Source: Pseudomonas sp. B21-015
GTDB taxonomy: Bacteria; Pseudomonadota; Gammaproteobacteria; Pseudomonadales; Pseudomonadaceae
Assembly (NCBI RefSeq): GCF_024749285.1
Contig: NZ_CP087196.1
Span: 2,666,001 to 2,730,000, forward strand
Length of the DNA stretch: 64,000 nucleotides
Direction of reading: 5' to 3'
The position numbers and the translations under genes were made by a program. The notes under the pieces were generated by a model, which was not told where the DNA came from, ran no database searches, and worked only from the letters and a program-made list of their open reading frames with translations. Every line of letters begins with the position of its first letter. The first letter of the stretch is position 1. Of this stretch, positions 44,401 through 55,500 are shown one piece after another.

Positions 44401-45380
44401 GCTTGCCTGCGCTCAACGTCAGGTTCAACGAAGTGATCGAGTTGTCGATGCGACGTATTCAGGTGACCGAACGTGAGAGCCTGAATGACTTTCTCGAGAG
44501 CTTTCCAAACCTGCGGATGCTCAATCTGGAAGGGGTCGACCTGAGTGCGTTTCAGGTCCTCAACGCTGAAGATCAGCTAATCAGGGCGTTACCACCGTCG
44601 ATGGCACGATTGCACGACCTGACCTCACTGAATTTACGTTTCTGTGACCTGACCTTCAATGACCGCGCCGCTTCCCAATTGAGTGGCATGATCCGGCTAC
44701 AAGACCTGGATCTGAGTGACAACCCGCTTGATGTCCCGCCGTTGCTCCTGGGAATGACTGATTTGCGTCGGCTGAACCTGAGAAACAGCGGCATTACCAC
44801 GTGCCCGATCGGGATCATGGATCAGCCGTACCTGACTTCGCTCGACCTGCGCGACAACCGCATAGCCCGAATACCCCAGGCCGTCATCAATCAAGCCATT
44901 GCCCGAGGGCGGGTACAAATGGGCGGCAACCCGTTGACGGATGAAGACACACTGTGGCGGTTGATAGACCACCGTGAGCGAACCGGTATCAACCTGTGGT
45001 TGAGCGAACCGCATGCCGACTACGGCGAGCCCGAAGCCTGGCTGCGGGACATCGAAGAACAGCAGCGGGACGCGCGACTGGCGATCTGGCAGCGTCTGGC
45101 CGCCAAACCCTCTGGCACACGTTTCTTGCGAGTCATGGATGGCGTAAGCCTTACGCCGGATTTCCTGGTCAACTACGAGGAAATTCAGGCACGCGCCTGG
45201 CGACTGTTGAGTGAGGCAGACGCTTCGGATGAGTTATGGACCCGCTTGAGTCGTGACGTCGAACTGGCCGAAGACGATGCAGACAATCCAATGGCGATTT
45301 TCACGTCACTGGAAAACCGGGCGAGGCTATATGGGGACTGGGTGGCGATGGGGCGGCCGTTTCCAATGGAGGTGGATTGA
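41466..45380 (+). CDS. LRR toxin-like protein with truncated, cysteine-less NEL region
   Basis: About 1304 residues from MSDSTLNQMNL (an ATG at 41454 is also possible; no strong ribosome binding site). The N-terminal 850 residues match the dermonecrotic-toxin-like (DUF6543) region shared with the 2328-residue protein downstream (RRELLRGIGSSVAGFSDETL; MLRVMHTGRPPTPLLGDTIS; NLPGWPKGLRIDVLDASLNG). LRRs follow at about 960-1165 (LHDLTSLNLRFCDLTF, LQDLDLSDNPLDVPP, LTSLDLRDNRIARIP). After them the start of an NEL ligase domain is visible (FLVNYEEIQARAWRLLSEAD), but where the catalytic CxD should be it reads AEDDADNP, and the protein ends at MGRPFPMEVD. So the ligase is incomplete and inactive. It may act through its toxin-like part only. 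Confidence 0.8.
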   Translation: MSDSTLNQMNLPEPVPAPGMRDELRAVVDTARPQTPGQFGADLFKDKWGRDIDPHTALLVTLDYNYKGHPAQNGIHQGQVADSRTLLQALLGDYQTVGDGRFGETAFGLYTPPDIGPSVRIVEHVDEFANHGSGNHQTYEGVYRQTVPQTYGPLTQIPLKPADFKQWVWTLELKDLYQAYLERAWPSDEAIMAAKSYPLRTSVKAAFVMSAWLQRHENSLSQQGLELALQAAGLPSHQAWGTLTLKQLQAPTRMPSSIMVGRLELYRYTATDIWTWRERSGSRILLYIPGNSSPLHEFIDAAHLQRWIVAQGKGDDTKRALASHFAEADREDGTFHAGVLTALEGMVVYPNKHRLTKTAGLFNDDGYWDPAQYVGFEQPSSLIDPFAQLVLTMKRAAQASVDSIRDDAQVNRDNLSAVVEPIVQWVNRFGPLALFVPGGEGLLALAGLIDAGYGLDQAVNGETSTQRSEGVTRTVFGLLNALPLAAAGAAHGVEGAEAANPLERGREPIDAGQEPVGKSVPDLPVNAPPAPLPAEAMSRRELLRGIGSSVAGFSDETLAQIGKISAVDNDMLRVMHTGRPPTPLLGDTISRFRIDQDLEHLADGERTALFNSRYQALQQSDNAWVGLFQRQYPDLPKSAVEQMLDRYGVDLQSSPDMVEAKRLFSRLDSKARQYQQHVRLNRAYEGLYLRSMRNPESDTLALHSLPNLPGWPKGLRIDVLDASLNGRVLDRCGPLESTDVRRLIKTASQRYEVVNVAKRTDFHEAVLGVLSDSERAALLLPAVDPVGALKGYIGERALSRSELMTGLGRMDTGLPFETQGLRGGGFPTTAQAEALTQQMMRLQLQDIYPDFSNAEADELLQRVGAGAQAHIDGLKQQLQQLNADLSAWIDQVAQDIDDMDIPVLTADDEAAQGMNARQIAIHNAEQVQAVMATEQDTRSELAVELVSIWQKRALQGNRIYAGGQLVGYRMDMAFEDYHRLPALNVRFNEVIELSMRRIQVTERESLNDFLESFPNLRMLNLEGVDLSAFQVLNAEDQLIRALPPSMARLHDLTSLNLRFCDLTFNDRAASQLSGMIRLQDLDLSDNPLDVPPLLLGMTDLRRLNLRNSGITTCPIGIMDQPYLTSLDLRDNRIARIPQAVINQAIARGRVQMGGNPLTDEDTLWRLIDHRERTGINLWLSEPHADYGEPEAWLRDIEEQQRDARLAIWQRLAAKPSGTRFLRVMDGVSLTPDFLVNYEEIQARAWRLLSEADASDELWTRLSRDVELAEDDADNPMAIFTSLENRARLYGDWVAMGRPFPMEVD

Positions 45381-45432
45381 CCCCGGTAGCGTCAAGCCTT
45401 GAGCCCGGCAATGCGGGCTCAAGGCATCACGA

Positions 45433-45927
45433 TCAACGGCGACGGAACAGCGGCAGCGGTTCATCGGTGGCGGCCTGATAGGTCACCGAGAAGTCCTGGA
45501 GACTTTCCAGGGCTTCGTACGGGTCTTTATCGGCGCGCAAGGCAAAGGCGTCGAAACCGCAGCGATGCATGTAGAACAGCTGGTCGCGCAGTACATCGCC
45601 AATCGCCCGCAGTTCGCCTTTGAAACCATAACGGTCACGCAGCAGGCGGGCGTTGGAGTAGTTGCGGCCGTCGGTGAAGGCCGGGAAGTTCAGGGCGATG
45701 ATCTGGAAGTTCGCCACGTCGTCACCGATTTCTTCAGCTTCTTCGTCGGCATCCAGCCACACACCCAGGCCGCCATCGCGGGCCTTGAGCATACGGCTGT
45801 GTTCACGCCACAGTTGCAGCGGGACGATCAGGTCGTCGCAGTTGCTGATCTCGTCGATGTTGAAATCTTTCGGCAGCAAGTGCCAGGTTTCGTCGACGAC
45901 TTCGTTGTTCTTAATTATTCGCTGCAT
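45433..45927 (-). CDS. DUF934 protein, sulfite reductase partner
   Basis: The 164-residue product (MQRIIKNNEVVDETWHLLPK, GVWLDADEEAEEIGDDVANF, ALNFPAFTDGRNYSNARLLR, RCGFDAFALRADKDPYEALE) is the DUF934 protein found directly behind cysI in pseudomonads and relatives, implicated in sulfite reduction. Its start overlaps the end of cysI by 17 bp, so both are made from one message. Biochemical role unknown. Confidence 0.92.
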   Translation of the reverse strand: MQRIIKNNEVVDETWHLLPKDFNIDEISNCDDLIVPLQLWREHSRMLKARDGGLGVWLDADEEAEEIGDDVANFQIIALNFPAFTDGRNYSNARLLRDRYGFKGELRAIGDVLRDQLFYMHRCGFDAFALRADKDPYEALESLQDFSVTYQAATDEPLPLFRRR

Positions 45928-47569
45928 AGACGCGCTCCTTGAAGAGGTCGATGCCGATACGCTGATAAGTGTCGATGAAGCGCTCGTCTTCGGTACGTTG
46001 TTCGATGTACACGTCGATCAGCTTCTCGATCACATCAGGCATGGCTTCCTGGGCGAAGGACGGGCCGAGGATCTTGCCCAGGCTCGCATCGCGACTGGCG
46101 CTGCCACCCAGGGACACCTGGTAGAACTCTTCGCCTTTCTTGTCCACGCCGAGAATGCCGATGTGGCCGACGTGGTGGTGACCACAGGCGTTCATGCAGC
46201 CGGAGATGTTCAGGTCCAGCTCGCCGATGTCGAACAGGTAGTCCAGATCGTCGAAACGGCGCTGGATGGATTCGGCGATCGGGATCGACTTGGCGTTGGC
46301 CAGGGAACAGAAGTCGCCGCCCGGGCAGCAGATGATGTCGGTCAGCAAGCCGATGTTCGGCGTGGCGAAACCTTGCTCGCGCAACTCGCCCCACATGGCG
46401 AACAACTGGCTCTGCTCGACATCGGCCAGAATGATGTTCTGCTCGTGGGAGGTGCGCAACTGACCGAAGCTGTAACGGTCGGCGAGGTCGGCAACGGCAT
46501 CGAGCTGCTTGTCGGTGATGTCGCCCGGCGCAACGCCGGTCGGTTTCAGGGACAGGGTGACTGCCACATAACCCGGCTTCTTGTGGGCCAGGGTGTTGCG
46601 GATGCGCCAGCGGGCGAAACCCGGGTGCTGTTTGTCGAGCTCGGCCAGTTCGGCTGTCTGGTTTTCCAGAGCCTTGTAGTCCGGATCGACAAAGTGTTTG
46701 GCCACGCGATGCACTTCGGCGTCGGTCAGCGTGGTCTGGCCACCGCGAAGGTGTTCCATTTCCGCGTCGACTTTTTGCGCGAACACTTCAGGTGTCAGGG
46801 CCTTGACCAGAATTTTGATCCGCGCCTTGTACTTGTTGTCGCGACGGCCGTAGCGGTTGTAGACCCGCAGAATGGCGTCGAGGTAGCTCAACAGGTCCTG
46901 CCACGGCAGGAACTCGTTGATGAACGCGCCCACCACCGGTGTACGGCCCAGACCGCCACCGACCAGCACACGGAAACCCAGCTCGCCCGCAGCGTTGTGC
47001 ACCGGCTCAAGGCCGATGTCATGGACTTCGATGGCCGCACGGTCGGACGTCGAACCGTTGATGGCGATTTTGAATTTACGCGGCAGGTAGGCGAATTCCG
47101 GGTGGAAGGTGGTCCACTGACGGACGATTTCGCACCATGGACGCGGGTCGATCAACTCGTCGGCCGCGACACCGGCGAACTGGTCGGTGGTGACGTTGCG
47201 CAGGCAGTTGCCGCTGGTCTGGATCGCGTGCATCTGCACGGTCGCCAGCTCCGCCAGGATGTCCGGGATGTCTTCCAGGGCCGGCCAGTTGAACTGTACG
47301 TTCTGCCGGGTACTGATGTGGGCGTAGCCCTTGTCATAGTCGCGGGCAATTTTGGCCATCATTCGCGTCTGGCGCGACGTGAGTTGGCCATAAGGCACCG
47401 CCACCCGCAGCATCGGGGCAAAGCGCTGGATGTAAAGGCCATTTTGCAGGCGCAGGGGGCGGAATTCTTCTTCGCTCAGCTCGCCTGCCAGATAGCGTCG
47501 GGTCTGATCACGGAACTGCTTGACGCGGTCCTCGATGATCCGCTGATCGTACTCGTCGTATACGTACAT
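45911..47569 (-). CDS. cysI: Sulfite reductase hemoprotein subunit (CysI type)
   Basis: The 552-residue protein (MYVYDEYDQRIIEDRVKQFR at the start) has the ferredoxin-like half-domains and the siroheme/4Fe-4S cysteines of nitrite/sulfite reductases (TDIICCPGGDFCSLA and NISGCMNACGHHHVG). With DUF934 next to it, it reduces sulfite to sulfide for cysteine synthesis. The ATG at 47569 is the family start; an upstream extension to 47689 would be arginine-rich and lacks family support. Confidence 0.93.
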   Translation of the reverse strand: MYVYDEYDQRIIEDRVKQFRDQTRRYLAGELSEEEFRPLRLQNGLYIQRFAPMLRVAVPYGQLTSRQTRMMAKIARDYDKGYAHISTRQNVQFNWPALEDIPDILAELATVQMHAIQTSGNCLRNVTTDQFAGVAADELIDPRPWCEIVRQWTTFHPEFAYLPRKFKIAINGSTSDRAAIEVHDIGLEPVHNAAGELGFRVLVGGGLGRTPVVGAFINEFLPWQDLLSYLDAILRVYNRYGRRDNKYKARIKILVKALTPEVFAQKVDAEMEHLRGGQTTLTDAEVHRVAKHFVDPDYKALENQTAELAELDKQHPGFARWRIRNTLAHKKPGYVAVTLSLKPTGVAPGDITDKQLDAVADLADRYSFGQLRTSHEQNIILADVEQSQLFAMWGELREQGFATPNIGLLTDIICCPGGDFCSLANAKSIPIAESIQRRFDDLDYLFDIGELDLNISGCMNACGHHHVGHIGILGVDKKGEEFYQVSLGGSASRDASLGKILGPSFAQEAMPDVIEKLIDVYIEQRTEDERFIDTYQRIGIDLFKERVYAANN

Positions 47570-47860
47570 ATAAGTCCTGTTCTCAGGCTTGGGCTGGTCG
47601 GATGCAGCTGCGTGATCGCTTGCTGTAATCCGATTCTGCCTCGGCAATTCTGCGCGCACGGCCGCGCACTCCCAACGGAGCCGACGCAAGATACCAGTTT
47701 GCAGTTATGCGCAAAAGTGATGTTTGAGTATATGCAAAGAACCAAAACGACTAATGAGAATCGTCGTGGTAAAGCCCTCATTTGTGGTGCGGGCAATCAT
47801 CGTCTTAACTGTGCTCGAGTCTTTATGCAGTCACCGATAAAACCGACAAGAGGCGATGCA

Positions 47861-47974
47861 ATGAGCAACCCAACCAAAGCAAGGAAAAGCGATAGCACGG
47901 TCGATGCCTGGGCGATTTTGTTCCTGATCATCCTGGTCGTGGGTACAGCAGTGTTCTGGGTCAGCCATCAATAA
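47861..47974 (+). CDS. Small single-span membrane protein (37 aa)
   Basis: MSNPTKARKSDSTVDAWAIL followed by FLIILVVGTAVFWVSHQ: one membrane helix after a charged N-terminus. AGAGGCG lies ahead of the ATG. The compact layout and good start suggest a genuine small protein of the kind missed by length cut-offs. Function unknown. Confidence 0.6.
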   Translation: MSNPTKARKSDSTVDAWAILFLIILVVGTAVFWVSHQ

Positions 47975-48091
47975 ACGACCTCGTCCGGGCCCGGCGCCGA
48001 CAATCGTCGGATAAATGCCGGAATAAGCGCCGTTTCAAGGGACTTCGCTGGCTATAATGCGCGGCGAATTTTCGGGGGCTCGGACGATTAA

Positions 48092-49177
48092 ATGTTGAAG
48101 TTTTTCTGTGGTGTAGTGCTGGCGCTTGGTACGGTCCTGGGACCGTGCGCCCAGGCGGCGTCCGTATTGTTCCTCAATCCTGGGACCACCCAAGAGGTGT
48201 TCTGGGTCAGTTACTCGCAGTTCATGCAGGCCGCGGCCAAGAACCTTGGCATGGATTTGCACATCCAGTATTCCGAGCGAAACGCTGAAACCACGCTCAA
48301 GCAGGCCCGTGAAGCCCTGCAAGGGCCGAACCGGCCGGACTATCTGGTGTTCGTCAACGAACTGTATGTCGCGCCCGAAATCCTGCGTCTGGCTCAAGGC
48401 AGTGGCGTGAAGCTGTTTTTGGTCAACAACGCCCTGACCGCAGACCAGATGCGCCTGCTCGGCGCCCAGCCGGACAAGTATCCCGACTGGTTGGGCAGCC
48501 TGGTGCCCAACAATGAAGAGGGTGGCTACCTGATGCTCAAGGAGTTGATTCGTCTGCATCGCCCGGTCGCACCCGGCGAGGTCATTGATCTCGTGGCCTT
48601 TTCCGGCCTGAAGATCACGCCCGCCGCGCAACAGCGTGAGCAGGGCATGATGCGGGCATTGGCCGAACACCCTGAAGTGCGGTTGCGCCAGTTGGTCTAT
48701 GGTGGCTGGACCCGTGAACGAGCTTACGAACAGGCCAGGTTATTGTTCAAGCGTTATCCGCAAACGTCGCTGGTCTGGTCGGCCAACGATGAAATGGCCT
48801 TTGGCGCCATGCAGGCCTACGCCGAAACGGGCGGCCAACCCGGCAAGGATGTACTGTTCAGCGCTATCAACAATTCACCGACCGCGTTACAGGCGCTGTT
48901 GGATGGGCGTTTGAGTGTGCTGTTGGGCGGGCACTTCACTCTGGGGGGGTGGGCCCTGGTGCAACTGCATGACTACGATCAGGGTGTGGACATCAGTCAG
49001 TATGGCGGGCGCGACCGGCAGATTCCGTTGTTGCAACTGATCGATCGGGCACAAGCCAAACGGTTGCTGGCGTTGAGTGCTACTCAGGATTATGGCGTGG
49101 ATTTCCAGAAACTCTCGGCCAAGGGGCGGCCGACGTCGTATCGCTACCCGTTCAGCTTGCAAATCCTGATGCACTGA
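48092..49177 (+). CDS. Periplasmic sugar-type binding protein (ABC/LacI fold)
   Basis: The 361-residue product has a signal peptide (MLKFFCGVVLALGTVLGPCAQA) and a type-1 periplasmic fold (ASVLFLNPGTTQEVFWVSYS, PDYLVFVNELYVAPEILRLA, TSLVWSANDEMAFGAMQAYA). It resembles sugar ABC-transporter binding proteins but no permease or ATPase gene is close, so it may feed a sensor. Start supported by the TTAA-ATG context and signal peptide. Confidence 0.85.
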   Translation: MLKFFCGVVLALGTVLGPCAQAASVLFLNPGTTQEVFWVSYSQFMQAAAKNLGMDLHIQYSERNAETTLKQAREALQGPNRPDYLVFVNELYVAPEILRLAQGSGVKLFLVNNALTADQMRLLGAQPDKYPDWLGSLVPNNEEGGYLMLKELIRLHRPVAPGEVIDLVAFSGLKITPAAQQREQGMMRALAEHPEVRLRQLVYGGWTRERAYEQARLLFKRYPQTSLVWSANDEMAFGAMQAYAETGGQPGKDVLFSAINNSPTALQALLDGRLSVLLGGHFTLGGWALVQLHDYDQGVDISQYGGRDRQIPLLQLIDRAQAKRLLALSATQDYGVDFQKLSAKGRPTSYRYPFSLQILMH

Positions 49178-49194
49178 TTGGCCTGGAAGCAGGC

Positions 49195-49410
49195 TCAGAT
49201 CCCTGCCAGGTGCAGCACCAGTTTGACGATGCCGAACAGCGTCAGGGCGAACACCGCCGTGAACAGAATCCCCAGAATCACGAAGTGACTCGGTTTACCG
49301 TGGGTGAAGTCGCGCGCCCGGTTCTTGCCGCTCTGTACCCCGAAAGCCGCCGCCATGACACTGTGCAGCATCTGCCAGAAGGTGGGCGGCTTGTTGTTCG
49401 GATCGTCCAT
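49195..49410 (-). CDS. DUF2970 small membrane protein
   Basis: The 71-residue product (MDDPNNKPPTFWQMLHSVMA, AAFGVQSGKNRARDFTHGKP, SHFVILGILFTAVFALTLFG) fits DUF2970, with one C-terminal membrane helix. Unknown function. Convergent with the binding protein gene. Confidence 0.88.
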   Translation of the reverse strand: MDDPNNKPPTFWQMLHSVMAAAFGVQSGKNRARDFTHGKPSHFVILGILFTAVFALTLFGIVKLVLHLAGI

Positions 49411-49579
49411 AAAAGCCTCTGACTGCGGTTTGATAGTGGTGTGATGAGGATAGTCAATGCCACGCTTGCAGGCAGTGAATTCGTCGTCCGGGCAATGTTT
49501 ATCAAATAATTATGTACCGCAGAGCGAGTGCGCGGTCGTGATCTCCTGATGTTTCAACACTGACATCAGGAGAATCATC

Positions 49580-52500
49580 GTGTCTGGAATGGACTCATCC
49601 GCAGACAGCGGCTTGCACACCGAACTGATCAAAGACCGGCTGCCCGCCTGGATCAACCATGCGACCGCCGCCAACCTCAAGGCGCTCGGTCGTAGCAGGG
49701 GCCCCGGCCAGTTACCCGCTCACGCCAACCCTGGCTGGTTTGCACGCGCGACGCCCGAGCTGCGCCAGCGCTTGCGCGATAGCCAAGCGCGCAGCCGCGC
49801 CGCCAATGACGCCCTGGCCAGGACCCTCAAGGACCTGAAAGGGATCACCGATTTTTGCGAACCATTGCTCAAAGATGCGCTGCGAAAGACGTTCGCGGCC
49901 GAGCCGGATCTGAAAGACACCCAGCTGTATCACTTGCGCTATCGCCAACCGCCCATCAAGCAATCGTTGTTGCAGGCAGCGCTGGGCAACTTCGAAGCAG
50001 GCATGGCATTCGACGAGGTGGCCCTCGGCGAAACAAGTGCGATCGCGCCACTCGGGGCTTTGCGCACCGAGTACTACGGGGAGACCAAGAGGGACGGCTC
50101 GCGAGCGGCGCGTCACCGGTACACCGAGAAACTCGCCATAACGCCCGCCGCGTTCTCGACCCTGTGTCGCGACCTTGATCTGGGCAAGCAGTATCAGGAT
50201 CACCTCGACGCGATATTCGATTCTGCAGCCAGCAAGGCCCGGGTGCGCGAGCAAATGATCGCGGCACAGAAGGCTGCAATGGAAATGCGTGTGCATATCG
50301 CACGCATCAAGGACGAAATCACCCAGGCGGGCTATGAAACCTTGCTGGCAATACTGAATGACCAGCCCAGGCCGACGTTCAATGGGCGGCCGATCGTCTA
50401 CAGCCAACTGGAAATGCTCGGCTCGTCGTTGAGCGAGATTGTCATCATCGGCACAGCCGCTCGAGGGACCCGGCAACTGCTTGAAAGAGGCGAGCCCTGG
50501 ACCTCCTTGTTACCGCTCAATCCGATACCGCTGCTGAAAAAAAAGCTGAGCGCAAATGAAGAGCGGATCATCGTCTACATCCCGGGTGCACCGTTGTACC
50601 CCATCAAGGAGTACGCCTCGTTCAAGGCGTTCGAGCAGGACTTGCGGCTCAACGTGCGCTCGGCGCAATACCAGCGTCTTCTCACGGGATGGGTGAAGCA
50701 CGATGAGTCGGCTCGTTTTATCGGCAGGGTCAAGGAGGGGCTGTTTACCTACAAATGGAACGCCGACGCCGGTCGCCGAGGCCGTTATGAGCAGATCTAT
50801 GATGACGAGGCCAATCTGCGGCTCAAGGAAACTTTCTTCGGTAGCGAGCTGTTCGGCGAACTCCACGCCCGGCATCTGCAGCGGTTGAAAGCCAATGCAC
50901 GCCTGCTGGCAGTGCCCACCGAGGATGTGGACAACGAAGCATTCTGGGCGCGACTCAAGCATTACGCCGAGTTGGGCCTGGACTTTCTCAACGTCGCGGC
51001 TTTTTTCGTACCCGGGCTTGGGGAAGTGATGATGGCCGTCGCCGCTGTGCAATTGTCCGTCGAGGTCTTTGAGGGCATTGAGGCCTGGGAGGACGGTGAT
51101 AGTGATGAGGCTTGGTCGCATCTCGAATCTGTGGCCATGAATGTTGCCTTCATGGCTGCGCTGGGTGTAGCGGGAGCGGTGGCGAACAAGGCACCGACCA
51201 TTCAGGTTTCTCGCTGGGTCGACGGGTTGGTGCCGGTCAAATTGCCCAATGGTGAAGCGCGGTTGTGGAAGCCGGACCTTACACCTTACCGAAGCACGCT
51301 GACCCTCGATCCCCAGGCCAGCTCCAATGCGTTGGGACAATATGAGATCGGCGGCAAGATCTGCATCAAGCTGGAAGGTCACGTCTATGAAAAGACCTTC
51401 GACAGTGAGGCGCAGCAATGGCGTATCAAGCATCCGTCCAACCCGGACGCTTATCAGCCGCTGATGCAACACAATGGTCGCGGTGCCTGGCGCCACAGCC
51501 TGGAACGTCCCCTGGAATGGGATCGCAGGACCCTGTTACGGCGCATGGGCCAGGAAACCGAAAGCTTCACCGATCAGGAGCTTGAACGCATCGCCGATGT
51601 CAGCGGTATCGACGACGATGTATTACGCAAGATGCACGTCGACAATCTGCCAACCCCGCCGTTGCTTCGTGATGCCTTGCGTCAGTTCAAGGTCGATCGG
51701 CAGGTGAACGATCTGATCCGGCAAGTGCGCAGTGATCAGCCCATTAACGATGATTACACCCATCTTCTGCCTTTTGTCAGCGAGTTGCCGGGCTGGCCGC
51801 CCGGTCGCGCTCTGGAGGTTTTCGACGGGACACCAGAGCTGGGGCCTTCGACCCGGTACGGTGTCCAGGACGGTCCAGCGGCGGATACGATCGAACTCAG
51901 CCGCGGCGAAGTGACGGGGGCGGGGTTTCCCGAGCGGATACTGGCGGGGCTCAATGAGCAGGAGATCACCGGCCTGCTCGGCGAACAGGGCGCTCGGGTT
52001 CCCTCGTTGCGGGGGGCTGTGCTCAGGGAACGGCTCGGGGAGCTGGCACTGAGCAAAAAAACGGCGCTGTTCGACAATCTCTATGGGAGCGAGACGTCGG
52101 ACGAGCCTTTGGTGCAACTGTTCAAACGACACCATTCGGGGCTGTCGACAGAGGCCGCCACCGAATTGCTGGCCAATGCCAGCGATCTGGAGCGCGCCAG
52201 AATGCGCGACAGTCAACGGGTGCCCTTGCGGCTGGCCGAAGAGGCCCGCTGGTACGTACAGCAAAGCCGGCTGAACCGCGCCCTGGCCGGCCTGCACCTG
52301 GACAGCATGGCGGCAGCCGATAGCGACAGGCTGGCGCTGCACGCACTGGAGAAGTTGCCGGGCTGGCCGACTGATGTGAGGCTGGAGGTACGCGATGGCG
52401 GGCTGAGCGGTCAGTTGCTCGACAGCATCGGCAGTGAAGACGCTCCCTTTCGTAAATCTCTGGTCAAACAGTCTAGCGGTTACCAGGCCTTCAACGAGCG

Positions 52501-55500
52501 AGGGGAGACCCTCAACAGTGTTCCCCGTCATGGTCGCAATTTTTATGCCTCGATCATGCATGCCTTGCCGGACAGTGCACGCCAATCCCTGAAATTGCCC
52601 CATGTCGGACAGAGTGCCGATCTGGAAAACATGTTGCGGCAATACGCCTTCGATCATCGTAGCGACATGGCGCTCGCCCTTGGGCAGCGTCCGATCAAAC
52701 CCTGGTTCAAACCACCGATGCGGTTAGCGGACGGCCGAATGGGCTATCTCCTGAGCGGGCGTGGAGCAGGGAGCAAGGTGGCCTCTTCGCTCATCGCGCG
52801 GGTGCAGGATATTTTTCCCGGAGCGCAGGAGCTGGAGGCCGAGCTCTTTGTTTATCGATGCCTGATGGAGGGCAAGACCGAGCAACAGACGCTTCATCTG
52901 CTGAACACCAAGGCTCGGGAACTTGAAGCTCTGCGCAGTTCCCTGGATGGATGGGTTGCACAAGACACTCAACCTGCGGATGCGACGCCCTTGAGGCCGG
53001 TCGGGCGGCGACAGGTCGCAGACCGAATCGTCGATTGCTGGCAGCGGTCACTCCTTGGAACAGGAGATGCGTACCAACGGCTGGATCTGCAAAACCTGGC
53101 AGAACTGCCGCCGTTGCCGGACGGGTTTTCGCAAGTCAGCGAGTTGCTGATCGGCGGGCAGGACTTCACCGGCCACCAGGCTGCGACGCTACTGCAGCGC
53201 TTCTCCGAGGTGAAGAAGCTCACGGTACGACTAAGCGAACTCGATGGTTTACCCGACGCGCTAGCGGATTTGCAATCACTCACCGAGCTGACGGTACAAG
53301 GCTACCGCCTGCGATACCCGGTCGAATTTCAGGCGCGCTTGAACGCAATGCCGCAGCTTGAACGGTTGAATCTATTGGGTTCGGGTTATCTCAACAGCAT
53401 CGATGTTTCCCGGCTGACCAGGCTGCGTGGGCTGAACCTGTCCGGGGCGCAATTGATCGAGTGGCCTGTCGGCGTACTGGGTCTTGAGCATCTGGAGCAA
53501 CTGAACCTGCAAGGCAGTTATCTTCATTCACTGCCCACCGAATTGCTTCAGGGGCATGAGCGTCTGTGGCGAGGCTTGACGATGGATTGGTCGACGCTCA
53601 CCCACGAATCCTTCATGGCGACCTACGCCTGGCTCAAGGATAACCCCGGGCATCTGGTTGACGTCGACAGGATGGTCGACAGCTACTGCCGTGGAGCTGT
53701 AAGCCGTGTACTGTCGCATCCGGTTATCAACGCCGCCGAGCAGTTCCGCCGGATTGGAGACTCCAATGATGCGATGCTCAATCGTGTCGGGCAGTTGCGT
53801 CGGCAAGAGCGTGAGCTGGACCAGGTACTCGTTACCTGGCAATCCCGCACACTCAGTGTCGATCAGCGTCAGGTTGACTCGCAGGCTCTATTTTCGACGG
53901 CGCAAAAGCTCAAATCCAACTGGCGTAACGGCTTGCGAGTGCAGTACGAGCCCCAGGCATCGGTGCCCGGGCCTTCCTGGAGGTTGAACTCCAGCGAGTC
54001 GGCCTCGACTCTTGACCTGTCGGGTGTCGCCCTGGGTGGCTTGCCCGTACTTCCGGAAAATGCCTTCGCTCATGTATCGACCTTGCGCATGGGGGGCGTC
54101 AGGGCGCCACTCGATGAGCTCGATGATTTTCTGAGGCGTTTCTCCGGTCTGCGCGAGCTGGATCTCAGCAATAACGCCCTGGTCGGGTTTCCGTCAGCTC
54201 TGGAAGGTTTGTCGGACCTCACCACGTTGAATGCTTCGCGTAACCAGATCCTTGTGACGGCACCTGTTCAGCAATGCTTGAACGCGCTGGAAAAACTCCA
54301 ACACTTGAACCTGCAATACAACCCGGTGCGCACGCTGGATGTCTCGGGGCTGAGCAGTCTGGAAACCCTGGACCTGGGCCACACCGCCGTTCGTGACTGG
54401 CCGGTTGGGATATTGAACCTGCCAGGGCTCAAGCGCCTGGAACTGGGTTACAGTGCAATCAGTGCCGTGCCGAGCGAGGCATGGAGCGGGCACGACAGTC
54501 TGCTGTTCAACACCAACCTTCGCGGTTGCAAATTGACCACCGAAGCGTTTACCCAGGTGCAGGCTTTTGCCCGGCGCAGTGGTAACACGCTTGGTATTCC
54601 GCCGGATGTGCTGCTGGAGGGGAGCACGGGTGGTGAGCCGGAGTATTTTTCCGGTGAGGAAACCCAGGATTCGATCAATCGCGATCTTCTTGGGCCTTTG
54701 GCGACGGACCTGAACCGAAACGATCCGGCGTTTTCCCTGGTTGCCCGCCTGCAACGGCTGGACCCGGCCCTGACCGAACAAACCGCCGAACAGGTCATCG
54801 AGCTTTTGCGGACAAAGGGCTTGCCGTTTCTGGAGATCGACAGCCAAATCACGCAATGGCGTCTGCAGCTCGAAACCTTGAGGCAGCAGCTCAATGACTG
54901 GATCAACATCCGCACCTATCGCGAAGGAAATTATCGGGTGTCGTCGACCTATCGCCGTCGCGCCGCCGACCGGATTTTGGCTGTGTGGCGTCAGCGGTTG
55001 CGAGGCGCACTGGCGGTCTCGGAGGAAAACCGCGGCAGCCTGCTCGACTTGAGTGATATTCCCCTGGGGGGGCTGCCCGCTTTGTCCGGCGATTTCAGCC
55101 ACGTCGGAACGCTGAACCTGACGGGGGTCAGTTCAGGGGGACAAGGGCTCGACCCTTTTTTCAGCGCTTTTGGTCAGGTGCACACCCTGATGCTCAATCG
55201 CAATGGCCTGGATAGCATGCCGAGCGCCATTACCGGACTTGCGCGACTGGAGCGCCTGGAAGCGGCCCATAACAACTTCACCAGCAGCGAGCCACTGCAA
55301 CGCCAGATCACCCGTATGACCGGCCTGCGCTGGCTGGACTTGAGCGAAAACCGCCTGCAGACGATCGATGTCAGTGGGCTCACGCGGCTCGATACCCTGG
55401 ACTTGAATGACAACGACTTGAGTGCGTGGCCGGAAGGTGTGCTGGAACTGCCCGCACTGAGAACACTGAATTTGAGCTACAACCAGTTGAGGGAGCTACC

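Noticed and set aside
45662..47974. 770-residue open frame opposite cysI
   Set aside because: Antisense shadow of cysI; only its last 37 codons (47861-47974) form a plausible separate small gene.
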